Assembly (NCBI GenBank): GCA_937921935.1
Contig: CAKZWQ010000028.1
Location: 88,706 to 152,705 of the forward strand
DNA from: an uncultured Gammaproteobacteria bacterium
GTDB lineage: Bacteria > Pseudomonadota > Gammaproteobacteria > Steroidobacterales > GCA-2729495
DNA: 64,000 bases
Reading direction: 5' to 3'
Shown: in pieces, positions 42,258 through 50,956 of the stretch
Layout: the number at the start of each line of letters is the position of its first letter
Position numbering within the stretch: the stretch's first letter is position 1
Program-made: the position numbers and the translations under genes
The notes under the pieces: generated by a model
Seen by the model: only the letters and a program-made list of their open reading frames with translations
What the model was told of the DNA's origin: nothing
Databases searched by the model: none

Positions 42258-42701
42258 TCAGGCCGGGCGGTTCCTGACGCGAATCACCACATCGATGCTC
42301 TGCACGTCGGCACCGGCCGGCAATTCCGGCAGGCGGCTGATCTGAATATCCTCACTGGCAATGTCCACCAGCTCGCCCGTGTCCTCGTTATAGAGGTGGT
42401 GATGCCCGGCCGTGGTTGAATCGTAGAAAAGCCGCGTGGGGTCCACCGCAATCTCACGCAGCAGGCCATGGGTCGAAAACAGGTGCAGCGTGTTGTAGAC
42501 CGTCGCCTTGGAGACCCGGGTGCCCGACTCCCGCAAGCGCTCCAGGACCTGGTCAGCCGACAGGTGACAGGCCCGCGTCAGCATAAGCTCGGCGATCAGC
42601 AGGCGCTGCGGGGTGGGTCGTACCCCGTGGTCGTCCAGCAGCCTGGCGAGGGATTCGCGTCGTGCTTTCAATGAGTTGGCCAAATTCCCAAGTAGACCCA
42701 T
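42258..42701 (-). CDS. Fur-family transcriptional regulator without CxxC zinc pairs
   Basis: The ATG at 42701 gives 147 residues (a TTG six codons upstream is possible). The winged-helix part shows the Fur pattern LLDDHGVRPTPQRLLIAELML and LRESGTRVSKATVYNTLHLF. The metal-binding region reads TTAGHHHLYNEDTGELVDI, keeping the histidines but replacing the CxxC cysteines of Fur, PerR and Zur. This is the pattern of Irr-like and some iron-responsive paralogues. It may therefore sense iron, heme or peroxide, but the signal and targets are not visible. It lies 54 bp from the tRNA gene on the same strand. Confidence 0.88.
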   Translation of the reverse strand: MGLLGNLANSLKARRESLARLLDDHGVRPTPQRLLIAELMLTRACHLSADQVLERLRESGTRVSKATVYNTLHLFSTHGLLREIAVDPTRLFYDSTTAGHHHLYNEDTGELVDIASEDIQISRLPELPAGADVQSIDVVIRVRNRPA

Positions 42702-42849
42702 TCTAGCCGCGCGCGCCAAAGCCTGTAAAACAAGGAGCCACAGGGCGCAGCTGGCGTATTTCCCGCCACATTAGGTCCAATTGGCGCTGGGCCCCGGCGC
42801 GCGGAGTCGCTAGCTTGGTTTGGACATCTGGTCTCCCCGGAGCCGGGCC

Positions 42850-43395
42850 ATGCCCCTGCCATCCAACACCGGCCTGCGCCAAAAACACTCGGGCCTCAGC
42901 CTGCTGGAACTGCTGATCACTTTGGCTGTGGCGGCCCTGCTCCTTGGAGCGGGCGTGCCCGGTTTGCAGCACCTCGTGCTGGAGTCCCGCATGACGGCAG
43001 CGGTGAACGACCTGGTCCGTGATCTGCACTTTGCCCGTCAGACTGCCAATGCCCGGGCAGTGCCGGTCATGGTCTGCCCAACAACGGACGGGAGTGCTTG
43101 CCGGGCAGACGGGAAATGGCAGGGCGGCTGGCAGGTCATGACGCGGCCGGCCGACAACCCGACCGGCGCCAATTTCAGCCTGGTCCTGCGTCGCCAGCCC
43201 GGCCTGCCGACCCTGCATATTTCGAGTAACCGGCCGGCGTTCTTCTTCCGTCCCTTCACCCTCCGCGACACCAACGGCACCATCGGCTTTTGCGATGAGC
43301 GGGGCATCGCTGCGAGCCGGGCCCTGGTCATTAGCCCAAGCGGCAGGCCCCGCCTGGCCTCCAGACAGGAAGCCAGACAGAGGGTGAGCTGTTAA
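42850..43395 (+). CDS. fimT: Type IV pilus minor pilin, FimT/GspH family
   Basis: The ATG at 42850 gives 181 residues. The prepilin signal is short and ends in the cleavage/methylation site G-LSLLELL, with the conserved Glu at mature position 5, followed by the hydrophobic helix ITLAVAALLLGAGVPGL. The globular part has the GspH pattern LVRDLHFARQTANARAVPVMV, and two cysteines (CPTTDGSAC) likely form a disulfide. FimT-like minor pilins help prime pilus assembly and, in some species, bind DNA. It opens the fimT-pilV-pilW-pilX-pilY1-pilE cluster. Confidence 0.9.
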   Translation: MPLPSNTGLRQKHSGLSLLELLITLAVAALLLGAGVPGLQHLVLESRMTAAVNDLVRDLHFARQTANARAVPVMVCPTTDGSACRADGKWQGGWQVMTRPADNPTGANFSLVLRRQPGLPTLHISSNRPAFFFRPFTLRDTNGTIGFCDERGIAASRALVISPSGRPRLASRQEARQRVSC

Positions 43396-43415
43396 TGCTA
43401 AGCGAATGTATTAAA

Positions 43416-43433
43416 TGAATAAATGCTTATTCA
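43416..43433. promoter_or_regulatory. AT-rich palindrome between the two FimT-like genes
   Basis: TGAATAA-ATGC-TTATTCA is a perfect 7+4+7 dyad in the 106-bp gap upstream of the second FimT-like gene. It lies in an AT-rich patch that stands out against the surrounding GC-rich sequence. It may be an operator or part of an internal promoter; too few Ts follow for a terminator. Confidence 0.35.
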
Positions 43434-43501
43434 ATCGCAAAAACGTGCCGCTTGTCTGATGAATTACACCTGCCTGCCGGGTCACGGCAAACTAGTTGCC
43501 A

Positions 43502-44119
43502 ATGGGCAAGATGCACGCAGAAGGCGTCACCCTGGTGGAGCTGATGATTACCCTCGCGGTCCTCGCGGTGGTCCTCACCATCGGCATACCCGCCTTCGGT
43601 GAATTCCTGCAAAACAATCGTATGAGCGCGGCAGCCAATGACGTGCTCTCCTCCCTGCACCTGGCGCGCAGTGAAGCGCTCAAACGCCAGGTGGCAGTCG
43701 TCGTGTGCGCCAGCACCAATGCAGACGCCGCCGATCCTACCTGCGATGGCGCCGCGGGCTTCGATCAGGGCTGGGTGGTATTCGCCGATGCCAACGACGA
43801 TGCCCAGGTGAACGGCGGCGACGTCGTGATAGCAGCCAGCGGCCCCCTGCACCCGTCCATTGGCGCCAACAGCACCTGGGGCACTGCAGGCGCGCCTGTT
43901 TACGTTGCCTTCGGCGCCAACGGGGCTCGCCAGGATCAGGTCCTGGCCGCGACGCCCAGCGTGACGGATATGGAATTTTGTGACGATCGCGGTGACCGCG
44001 AAATCAGCGGCGGCGTGGCCGCAGGTCGCTGGCTGCGTATTTCCGTCACCGGCCACCCACGGATCTTCGCCGAACGCGCCTTGATCCAGGGTGCCGACAA
44101 CCCCCTGGGAGGCTGCTAA
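43502..44119 (+). CDS. Type IV pilus minor pilin, second FimT/FimU-like protein
   Basis: The ATG at 43502 gives 205 residues. The prepilin site is EG-VTLVELM with Glu5, then the helix ITLAVLAVVLTIGIPAFGEF. The GspH-type body starts MSAAANDVLSSLHLARSEALKRQ, and a cysteine pair (CASTNADAADPTC) matches the position in the preceding paralogue. By position it corresponds to FimU of Pseudomonas, a minor pilin that primes assembly with PilV, W, X and E. The pilV gene starts 2 bp after its stop. Confidence 0.9.
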   Translation: MGKMHAEGVTLVELMITLAVLAVVLTIGIPAFGEFLQNNRMSAAANDVLSSLHLARSEALKRQVAVVVCASTNADAADPTCDGAAGFDQGWVVFADANDDAQVNGGDVVIAASGPLHPSIGANSTWGTAGAPVYVAFGANGARQDQVLAATPSVTDMEFCDDRGDREISGGVAAGRWLRISVTGHPRIFAERALIQGADNPLGGC

Positions 44120-44121
44120 AC

Positions 44122-44592
44122 ATGCGCCGGACCCGAGCACCGCATCGCGCCAGCCGCGGCTTTAGCCTGGTTGAGGTACTCGTTGCCCTGGTGGTCATGG
44201 CCGTGGGCATGCTGGGTATCGCCGCCCTGTACGTAGAAAGCCTGCGCGCAGGCCGCACGTCCATCAACCGTATTACCGCCGTGACCCTGGCAGCAGACAT
44301 GGCCGACCGGATTCAGGCTAATCCGAATGCGGCCGCCAGCTATGCCGGCAATGGCCCGGGCGCGGACCAGGGCTGTGTAAACGGGGTTGGCCCCTGCACC
44401 CCTGCACAGCTGGCAGCAGACGACTGGTTCACCTGGTTCCAGGATGTGAATAACCGGCTGCCGGGCGCCCCCACGGCCACCATTGCCACAGCCAATCCGA
44501 CGCCGCAGCTCACCCGCTATACCATCACCCTGAGTTGGCCGGAGGCCGGGCAGGCAGATCCTTCCACTTACACCCTGGTGACTCAGCAATGA
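44122..44592 (+). CDS. pilV: Type IV pilus minor pilin PilV
   Basis: The 156-residue protein has the PilV-type prepilin site SRG-FSLVEVLVALVVMAVGML with Glu5, followed by the family-typical AALYVESLRAGRTSINR and AADMADRIQANP. It contributes to the minor-pilin priming complex at the pilus tip. It starts 2 bp after the FimU-like gene and its stop overlaps the pilW ATG by 4 bp, so translation is coupled. Confidence 0.93.
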   Translation: MRRTRAPHRASRGFSLVEVLVALVVMAVGMLGIAALYVESLRAGRTSINRITAVTLAADMADRIQANPNAAASYAGNGPGADQGCVNGVGPCTPAQLAADDWFTWFQDVNNRLPGAPTATIATANPTPQLTRYTITLSWPEAGQADPSTYTLVTQQ

Positions 44593-45572
44593 CCGGCATG
44601 ATGCGAGGTCAGTCGCGCCAACGTGGTATGACCCTGGTCGAACTGATGGTCGCCATGCTTATCGGTACCGTGCTCATTGGCGGTGCCATTTCCGTCTACA
44701 TCCAGAGCCGTGCCAATTTCCGCACCGCCGACAGCGTCGCGCGCCTGCAGGAAAACGTTCGCTTTGCGCTGGATGCCCTGGAGCCAGACATTCGCCTGGC
44801 GCGCTTCTGGGGGCTGAATAACCAGCCGGCCTTTATCAACCCGACCGGGGTGGTCATCAGCTGCACAGGCGGCACGAATCTGCAAGCCACGACTTTCGCC
44901 ACGCAGTTTATCGGCGCGGTGGAATCCCGTGACGACCTCTACGACCTGGACTGCGCCGGACTGAATCCCCGGGGAAATTCCGATGTCCTGATCGTGCGTC
45001 ATGCCAGCGCCCGGATCACAGCACCCAGCGTGGGCCAGGTCCAGGTCGAGAGCAATCTGAATGGTGGCCAGCTATTTGACGACGCTATCCCCCCGGCCGC
45101 GGATCTGCCGGCGGAAATCCGTGATGTGGTGGTGAACGCTTATTACATCGGTGATTCGAGCTTTGACCCGGCCCTGCCGGCGCTGCGCCGCCTGAGCCTG
45201 GTGGACGGCGGTGCCCAGGGCAGGCTGCAGGACCAGGAAGTGATTCCCGGCGTGGAAAATCTGCAAGTCCAGTTTGGCATCGACACGAACGGCAACCGGG
45301 ATGTGGATCGCTATGTCGATGGCGATAACCCGCTGGCCGCGCCCGGTGCAGCTGGCGCAGAAATCGTGGCTGTGCGGCTGTGGATGCTGGTGCGTTCAGA
45401 AACAGACGAAGCCGGGCTGGCCTTTGTCGACGACCGGGTTTATACGCCCGCCGATGCCAATCTGCCGCCTATTGATCCGGGCACCACGGCCGGCTTTCCC
45501 GAAACATTCCGACGGCTGGCGGTCAGCAAGACTGTCTTTCTAAGAAACAGTGGAGGCATCGGTGGACCCTGA
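44589..45572 (+). CDS. pilW: Type IV pilus minor pilin PilW
   Basis: The ATG at 44589, overlapping the pilV stop, gives 327 residues. The prepilin site is QRG-MTLVELMVAMLIG with Glu5. The long globular region (ARLQENVRFALDALEPDIRLA near the start) is typical of PilW, the largest core minor pilin. A calcium-loop-like stretch, DTNGNRDVDRYVDGDN (about 230-245), is visible. It works with PilV, PilX and PilY1 in tip assembly. The last codons overlap the pilX start region. Confidence 0.93.
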   Translation: MTGMMRGQSRQRGMTLVELMVAMLIGTVLIGGAISVYIQSRANFRTADSVARLQENVRFALDALEPDIRLARFWGLNNQPAFINPTGVVISCTGGTNLQATTFATQFIGAVESRDDLYDLDCAGLNPRGNSDVLIVRHASARITAPSVGQVQVESNLNGGQLFDDAIPPAADLPAEIRDVVVNAYYIGDSSFDPALPALRRLSLVDGGAQGRLQDQEVIPGVENLQVQFGIDTNGNRDVDRYVDGDNPLAAPGAAGAEIVAVRLWMLVRSETDEAGLAFVDDRVYTPADANLPPIDPGTTAGFPETFRRLAVSKTVFLRNSGGIGGP

Positions 45573-46014
45573 TTTGAACAACCCGCGCCGACAGCGCGGC
45601 GCCGCCCTGGTAGTAGGCCTGGTCCTTTTGCTGGTGCTTACCCTTTTGGCCGTCTCAACCATGCGCACGGCCTCTCTGGAATTGCTGATGGCCGGCAACG
45701 CCCAGTTCCGCGAAAACGCCTTCCGCCTGGCCGAAGCCTCCCTGGCGGACGGTGTCGACCAGGCCACACCCCTGCTCAATGCGGTGCCTGGCTGGACACT
45801 TGACCTGGGCACAACCCAGGTCAATGAACTGAACGGCGAATACGACACCCGCCTGTCCTACCTGGGCACCGGTGATGCCTATGGAGGCTTCAGCCCCAAA
45901 TTTTTCCAGTTCCTGCATTTTCAGGTGGACGGCACAGGACGCACGGACCAGCGCGGTGCGCGCGCCGATCTGTCCATGGGGATTGTGCGCGTCAGCGCCA
46001 AGGCCCCCGAATAG
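45562..46014 (+). CDS. pilX: Type IV pilus assembly protein PilX
   Basis: I chose the GTG at 45562, which has GGAGG 5 bp upstream and overlaps the end of pilW; another GTG at 45550 lies before the SD. The 150-residue product has the PilX N-terminal pattern RRQRG-AALVVGLVLLLVLTLL, a pilin-like helix in which the usual Glu5 is absent, followed by MRTASLELLMAGNAQFRENAF. PilX is part of the minor-pilin complex. The C-terminus is short for the family. A small secreted-protein gene follows 19 bp later. Confidence 0.9.
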   Translation: MDPDLNNPRRQRGAALVVGLVLLLVLTLLAVSTMRTASLELLMAGNAQFRENAFRLAEASLADGVDQATPLLNAVPGWTLDLGTTQVNELNGEYDTRLSYLGTGDAYGGFSPKFFQFLHFQVDGTGRTDQRGARADLSMGIVRVSAKAPE

Positions 46015-46033
46015 TTGCGCGGGAGACAACCCA

Positions 46034-46432
46034 ATGAACCAGCCCCTAACCAGACTCTTCGCCGGCATATTGCTGGTCGCGACCAACATGCTGGTCTGGA
46101 ACCAGGTCGCCATGGCCGCCATGCAACAACTTGGGAATTCCGTGGAAATCGCAACCAGCCAGGTGCCTTTATGGCAGCTGCGGTCCGGCACTATCTCTTT
46201 GCGTAGCTGTCCCGATTGCCAAGTGCGTCTGCTGCGTATTGATGAAAACACGGTGTTTCATGTCCGCGGTACCAATGAGGATGACGCGACGAATGACCTG
46301 GCTGCCAAACGCGAAATCTTTTTACAGCATGCCCGCGAGCCGTCCGGGCGAGCAGGCATGATCTCCCTGTTTATTGAACTGGACTCGGATTACGTGCGCA
46401 GCGTGCGCCTGTCGCCGCGGCCCGGAAACTGA
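46034..46432 (+). CDS. Small exported protein in the pilus cluster, unknown family
   Basis: The 132-residue protein has a signal peptide (about residues 1-28, ending AMA-A) and a short beta-rich domain with a CPDC cysteine pair (LRSCPDCQVRLLRID). I do not recognise a family. It lies between pilX and pilY1 with gaps of 19 and 3 bp, so it is surely cotranscribed with them. In Pseudomonas a small gene (pilY2) sits on the other side of pilY1; similarity to it is not evident. It may be a periplasmic partner of PilY1. Confidence 0.7.
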   Translation: MNQPLTRLFAGILLVATNMLVWNQVAMAAMQQLGNSVEIATSQVPLWQLRSGTISLRSCPDCQVRLLRIDENTVFHVRGTNEDDATNDLAAKREIFLQHAREPSGRAGMISLFIELDSDYVRSVRLSPRPGN

Positions 46433-46435
46433 GCC

Positions 46436-49400
46436 ATGGACAAGCAGTTCTCAAGAAAACTGATTTCGGCCGCCAGCCTGGCTGCAGCACTGTTCACCGG
46501 CCCTGCCCTTGCCGATGACACTGAGCTTTTTGTCACGGGCTTTGATGCACCGGCCAGCTGCAATGTCCCTAACGTACTGTTTGCCATTGACACCTCACTC
46601 AGTATGCGAGACCCGGTACTGACACAGGTTAGCTGGGACCCGGACCAGACCTTTGACGGCTGCTACGACAGCAACACGATTTACTACTCGCGAACGGGCG
46701 AGGCCCCCGATTGTGAGTCCACAGACCGCTTTCCGAAAGTCGATAATTTCTGTGCCGCTGCCGACGAGCGCCTGGAACTGGTGGGTCGCTACAAGAATCT
46801 CTTCCGGGGCTGGGAAGAAGAGCGCCAGCGCTGGTCACAGCTGGAATTACTGACAGACCCCGACAGCACCGTGACGGACTTTCCCGTGGAATGCGAAGCT
46901 GACCGGGGCGTTGACGGCGACGGCAGCAATTCCTTGGTCTTCGCCTCCGACGGCACGCCGCAGCCATGGCAAGCCGACTCGACTAATGAGCCCGCGTGGG
47001 CATCCGCCTCCAATGTCACCATCTTCGACGGCAACTGGCTGAACTGGAACACCAACCCACCGACCGTTGAACGCCCGCGTCTGGATGTTGTGCAGGAGGT
47101 GACCAAGCAGGTCATCGACAGCATGGACAACATGAACGTCGCCATCATGAAGTTCAATTATGAGGAAGGCGGCCCGGTAACCCAGGCCATGACCGAGCTG
47201 GACGATACCACGCGCGTAGATATCAAGAACGCCATCGACGACCTCGAACCAGATGGCTTTACCCCGCTGTCGGAAACCCTGTACGAAGCGGGCCAGTATT
47301 TCGCCGGCCGGCTGGTTGATTACGGCAATGTGGGCCCGGATAACAGCGTGCCCCCCTCGCGACTGGGTGGCGCTGCTACGGGCACGACCTACAATTCGCC
47401 GATCAGCGACGGTGGCCAGAAGAGTTACATCATCATGCTATCGGATGGTGAACCCACCCGGGACGACAGCGCCAACGGTAAAATCACCGGCTTGCCGGGC
47501 TTCGGTGACGTCAACACAACGGGTGGTGTCTGCGACCAGAACGGCGTTGACGGCCAGGGCCACTGCCTGGACGATATGGCCGAGTACCTGTTCAAGACCG
47601 ACTTGCGGAGCACGATTGACGGCCAGCAGAACGTGATCACCCATACCATCGGTTTCACGCAGGATCTGCCCATTCTCCAGTCCACCGCCCAGCGCGGCGG
47701 CGGCAGCTACTTCAGGGCGGATAACACGGCCAGCCTGACCACCGTGCTCACAGATCTGGCCGAGAGTTTTGAAGAGGATGGCGGGCTTTTTGTGGCACCC
47801 ACCATCCCCGTGAATGCCTTTAACCAGGCACAGACCCTCGGCGATGTGTTTGTCTCGGTATTCGAGGGCAGCAACACTGTGCGCTGGCCCGGCAATCTAA
47901 AAAAATATCGGATCCGGGTCGATGGTGATGACCAGAACGACGACGTTGAAGTCAATTTGGTCGACCGCAACGACAATATTGCTGTTGATCAAAGCACAGG
48001 GTTCTTTGCCGAAAGCGCGCAGAGCTTCTGGTCGCCCGACAGGGACGGCAATGATCCGACGCTGGGTGGCGCTGCCAGCCAATTACCCCTGCCGGACAAC
48101 CGGGTTCTGCTCACCAACCTGGTCAGTGGCGATCTGAATGTGCCCGGCGGTGCTAATGCCGTCACTGTGGACAACCTGGCCATCACACCCGCCCTGCTGG
48201 GCGCGCCAGCCGCAGATCGCGACGCTGTGATCGAATGGGCCCGGGGCGCCGATGCAGCGGATGAAGACGAGGACGGCGACCGGACGGAACCCAGACTGGA
48301 AATGGGTGACCCACTGCACAGCCGCCCCGTGAGCATCATTTACGGGGGCACCGAAGACAGCCCTGACGCCACCGTGTTCATCAGCACCAACGAGGGCTAT
48401 CTGCACGCCATTAATGCCAATACCGGGGAAGAACTCTGGAGCTTCATTCCACGCCGGCTCTTGCAGCGCCTGTTCACGCTTTATACGAATAATGAATCCG
48501 CGACGCGAGTGTATGGCCTGGACGGTGAAATCACCGTCACCATCCTGAACAATAACGGCGAACCCGGTATCAGCGGTGCCGAGCGGGTCATCCTCTTGAT
48601 GGGCATGCGCCGCGGCGGCGAATCTGTCTTTGCCCTGGACGTGACCGACCGCTCCCGCCCCGAATTATTGTGGGAAATTGACCCAAGTAGCGAAGGCTTC
48701 GCCAGCCTGGGACAGACCTGGTCGACACCTGCCGTCACCACTGTCCGAGTCGGCAGCGACGACAAGCGGGTGGCGATTTTCGGCGGCGGCTATGATACCG
48801 GTCAGGACAATCGCAGCTACCGGGAAGACAGCGTCGGCAATGCTGTATTCATGGTCGACATTGAAAACAACGGCGCGCTGCTCTGGAGCGCCGGCCGCGG
48901 AGCGGAACATGACCTGCCCCTGGACCGCATGCGCTTTTCCATTCCGGCCGAGTTGACCCTGCTGGATGTTGATGGTGACGGCCGTACCGACCGGTTGTAC
49001 TTCGGTGATATGGCCGCCCAACTGTGGCGCATCGATTTAATCAACGGCAACGACCGGGACACCCTTGGTCAAGGCGGCGTGCTGGCCTCCCTGGGCGGCT
49101 TCGAGTCGGCGCCCACACCGCCGGCCGCGGAAATTCGCCGTTTCTTCAACGCCCCCGATGTGGTGCCGGTCATTGCCAATGAACAGATATTTATCGCTAT
49201 CAATATTGGCTCCGGTTACCGGGCACATCCGCTGGACACCGATGTTGATGATCAGTTCTTCTCCGTCCGTGACTTCCAGGTATTTGAGCCTATCGCTACG
49301 GCAGACTATCCGGCGACGCCACTGATCATCGACGATTTGCTGGATGTCACCAACAATGGGGCGCCCTTGATCGATACCGAAGATTCAGGCTGGCGCTTCG

Positions 49401-49771
49401 GCATGGTGCTTGGGGCCGGCGAAAAAGTCCTCAGTGAGGCGACGACCTTTGCGAATACCGTGTTCTTCACCTCATTCACGCCCACCAACGTCGGTAATGT
49501 CTGCGAGCCGGCCGGCGGTATTAACCGGCTGTACCAGGTCAGTGTCCTGGATGCGACCAATCCGAATAACCTCGATCAGCCCGCAGAAGACTTTGATCCG
49601 GCTGACCGGAGCGTAGACCTGCAACAGGGCGGCATCGCGCCAGAGCCGGTGTTCTTTTTCCCGGATGGGCTGGATGGGCCCGCAGTGCTGGTGGGCACCG
49701 AACAACCCCTGGAAGAGCCGCCGGGACCGGGGCTGATTCGCACCTTCTGGCTGCAGCGCGAGGGCCTCTGA
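46436..49771 (+). CDS. pilY1: PilY1, calcium-binding pilus tip adhesin/assembly factor
   Basis: The 1111-residue protein has a signal peptide (about 1-26), then a von Willebrand A-like domain with a MIDAS-type motif DTSLSM (Asp52), and YIIMLSDGEPTRDDS. The C-terminal PilC/PilY1 beta-propeller runs from about residue 620 (GDPLHSRPVSIIYGG) to 1050. It carries the EF-hand-like calcium loop DVDGDGRTD at 844-852, equivalent to the loop that controls pilus extension and retraction in Pseudomonas. It ends RTFWLQ. PilY1 is located at the pilus tip and outer surface. It is followed 3 bp later by a pilE gene. Confidence 0.95.
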   Translation: MDKQFSRKLISAASLAAALFTGPALADDTELFVTGFDAPASCNVPNVLFAIDTSLSMRDPVLTQVSWDPDQTFDGCYDSNTIYYSRTGEAPDCESTDRFPKVDNFCAAADERLELVGRYKNLFRGWEEERQRWSQLELLTDPDSTVTDFPVECEADRGVDGDGSNSLVFASDGTPQPWQADSTNEPAWASASNVTIFDGNWLNWNTNPPTVERPRLDVVQEVTKQVIDSMDNMNVAIMKFNYEEGGPVTQAMTELDDTTRVDIKNAIDDLEPDGFTPLSETLYEAGQYFAGRLVDYGNVGPDNSVPPSRLGGAATGTTYNSPISDGGQKSYIIMLSDGEPTRDDSANGKITGLPGFGDVNTTGGVCDQNGVDGQGHCLDDMAEYLFKTDLRSTIDGQQNVITHTIGFTQDLPILQSTAQRGGGSYFRADNTASLTTVLTDLAESFEEDGGLFVAPTIPVNAFNQAQTLGDVFVSVFEGSNTVRWPGNLKKYRIRVDGDDQNDDVEVNLVDRNDNIAVDQSTGFFAESAQSFWSPDRDGNDPTLGGAASQLPLPDNRVLLTNLVSGDLNVPGGANAVTVDNLAITPALLGAPAADRDAVIEWARGADAADEDEDGDRTEPRLEMGDPLHSRPVSIIYGGTEDSPDATVFISTNEGYLHAINANTGEELWSFIPRRLLQRLFTLYTNNESATRVYGLDGEITVTILNNNGEPGISGAERVILLMGMRRGGESVFALDVTDRSRPELLWEIDPSSEGFASLGQTWSTPAVTTVRVGSDDKRVAIFGGGYDTGQDNRSYREDSVGNAVFMVDIENNGALLWSAGRGAEHDLPLDRMRFSIPAELTLLDVDGDGRTDRLYFGDMAAQLWRIDLINGNDRDTLGQGGVLASLGGFESAPTPPAAEIRRFFNAPDVVPVIANEQIFIAINIGSGYRAHPLDTDVDDQFFSVRDFQVFEPIATADYPATPLIIDDLLDVTNNGAPLIDTEDSGWRFGMVLGAGEKVLSEATTFANTVFFTSFTPTNVGNVCEPAGGINRLYQVSVLDATNPNNLDQPAEDFDPADRSVDLQQGGIAPEPVFFFPDGLDGPAVLVGTEQPLEEPPGPGLIRTFWLQREGL

Positions 49772-49774
49772 GCC

Positions 49775-50221
49775 ATGCGGGCAGGCGCCCGCTATCAGGG
49801 CTTCAGCCTGATCGAGCTACTGGTAGTTGTGCTGATCGTGGGTATCATCATGGCCATCGGGTTCCCCGCTTACCGGCAATACGTGCAGCGCGCGAACCGC
49901 GTAGATGCGACCGCCGCCCTGCTAAGGATCGCGGCTGCCCAGGAGCGCTTCTATCTGCAACAGGGCAGCTATGCCAGTAACGCCCAGCTGGGCCTGCCGC
50001 CGCCGGCAGGCCTTGGCATCGATGGCACGGAGCGTGGCTACTACACCCTGAGTATCGAATCGCCGGACCTGGTCATCGGTTTCACTGCGGTAGCCACCCC
50101 CGCTGCGGGCGAAGGCCAGGAAGATGATGACAACTGCCAGCGCTTCTCGGTGAATGAGCAAGGACAGCGTGAGGCGGAAGATGGCGGCGGGGCGGCGACC
50201 CTGGATCTTTGCTGGCGATAG
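49775..50221 (+). CDS. pilE: PilE-like type IV pilin, copy 1
   Basis: The 148-residue pilin has the cleavage site YQG-FSLIELLVVVLIVGIIMAIG with Glu5, then YRQYVQRANRVDATAALLRIAAAQERFY, the classical PilE spine. A C-terminal cysteine pair (DDDNCQRF ... DLCWR) would form the disulfide loop. It begins 3 bp after the pilY1 stop. It is clearly paralogous to the pilin at 50510-50956, with which it shares the RANR, AAQERF, GTERGYY and C...CWR blocks. It may be a minor pilin rather than the main subunit. Confidence 0.93.
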   Translation: MRAGARYQGFSLIELLVVVLIVGIIMAIGFPAYRQYVQRANRVDATAALLRIAAAQERFYLQQGSYASNAQLGLPPPAGLGIDGTERGYYTLSIESPDLVIGFTAVATPAAGEGQEDDDNCQRFSVNEQGQREAEDGGGAATLDLCWR

Positions 50222-50499
50222 GCACAGCTGTTCCACCACAGCCGACACCAACCGGGTCTGCCGGATCCGATGTGAAGGATGGCGCCCCGCGGTCTACCGA
50301 CCACTGCTATGAGCCACCGTCATATCCGGCACCTCAGGACCGCATCACGAGACTGAAAAAAGGCGGTACCACACCGGAGACCATCCTGCTGTTCACCGAA
50401 GGCGCGGCTCCCATAGGCTGTGCTGATGTAGAGTGCTTCGAGCCGCGTCTGGCCGGTCGTCCCAGCCGCACGTTCTGGTTCCAGGACGAAACCCGATAG
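50222..50499 (+). pseudogene. Remnant of the 3' end of a second pilY1
   Basis: The frame that ends at 50499 translates to a PilY1-like C-terminus: DRITRLKKGGTTPETILLF, GCADVECFEP and a final RTFWFQD. The intact pilY1 just upstream ends with APEPVFFFPDG, VLVGTE and RTFWLQR in the same spacing. No start codon, signal peptide or upstream domain exists, so only about 60-90 residues remain. It lies directly before a second pilE, just as pilY1 lies before the first pilE, indicating an ancient duplication followed by loss of most of the second pilY1. Confidence 0.7.
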
Positions 50500-50509
50500 G
50501 AGCAGTCCG

Positions 50510-50956
50510 ATGCGCAAGTTTATGGATGGATTTACGTTGATTGAACTGATGATGGTCATAGTCATCCTCAGCGTCTTGCTGGGCATCGGTGTGCCGAGTT
50601 ACCGGCAATACATCCAGCGGGCCAACCGGGCCGACGGCACGACGGCGCTGCTACGACTTAGCGCAGCCCAGGAGCGCTTCTTTATTGCCAACGGCACCTA
50701 CGCCACCACGGCACAGCTGGCAGCTGCCCCGCCGGCTGGACTCGGCCTGGACGGGACGGAGCGTGGTTACTACGAGTTGGCCATCGTAGCGGGTGCAGGT
50801 GGCATCACCGCCGGTTATACGGCAAGCGCTACAGCCATAGCCGGCGAAAACCAGGCGGATGACGATGACTGCAATAGCTTCACCATCAATGAACGTGGCC
50901 AGCGCGCCGCTTTCACGGATGGCGGCGCCAATAGCACCGACGACTGCTGGCGTTAG
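50510..50956 (+). CDS. PilE-like type IV pilin, copy 2
   Basis: The 148-residue pilin has an AGGAG ribosome-binding site 8 bp before its ATG. The cleavage site is DG-FTLIELMMVIVILSVLLGIG, with Glu5, then YRQYIQRANRADGTTALLRLSAAQERFF. The C-terminal cysteines (DDDDCNSF, DDCWR) match those of copy 1. Equal length and near-identical conserved blocks show it arose by duplication with copy 1. It ends the pilus cluster, with a 4-bp overlap of its stop with the convergent lspA stop. Confidence 0.93.
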   Translation: MRKFMDGFTLIELMMVIVILSVLLGIGVPSYRQYIQRANRADGTTALLRLSAAQERFFIANGTYATTAQLAAAPPAGLGLDGTERGYYELAIVAGAGGITAGYTASATAIAGENQADDDDCNSFTINERGQRAAFTDGGANSTDDCWR

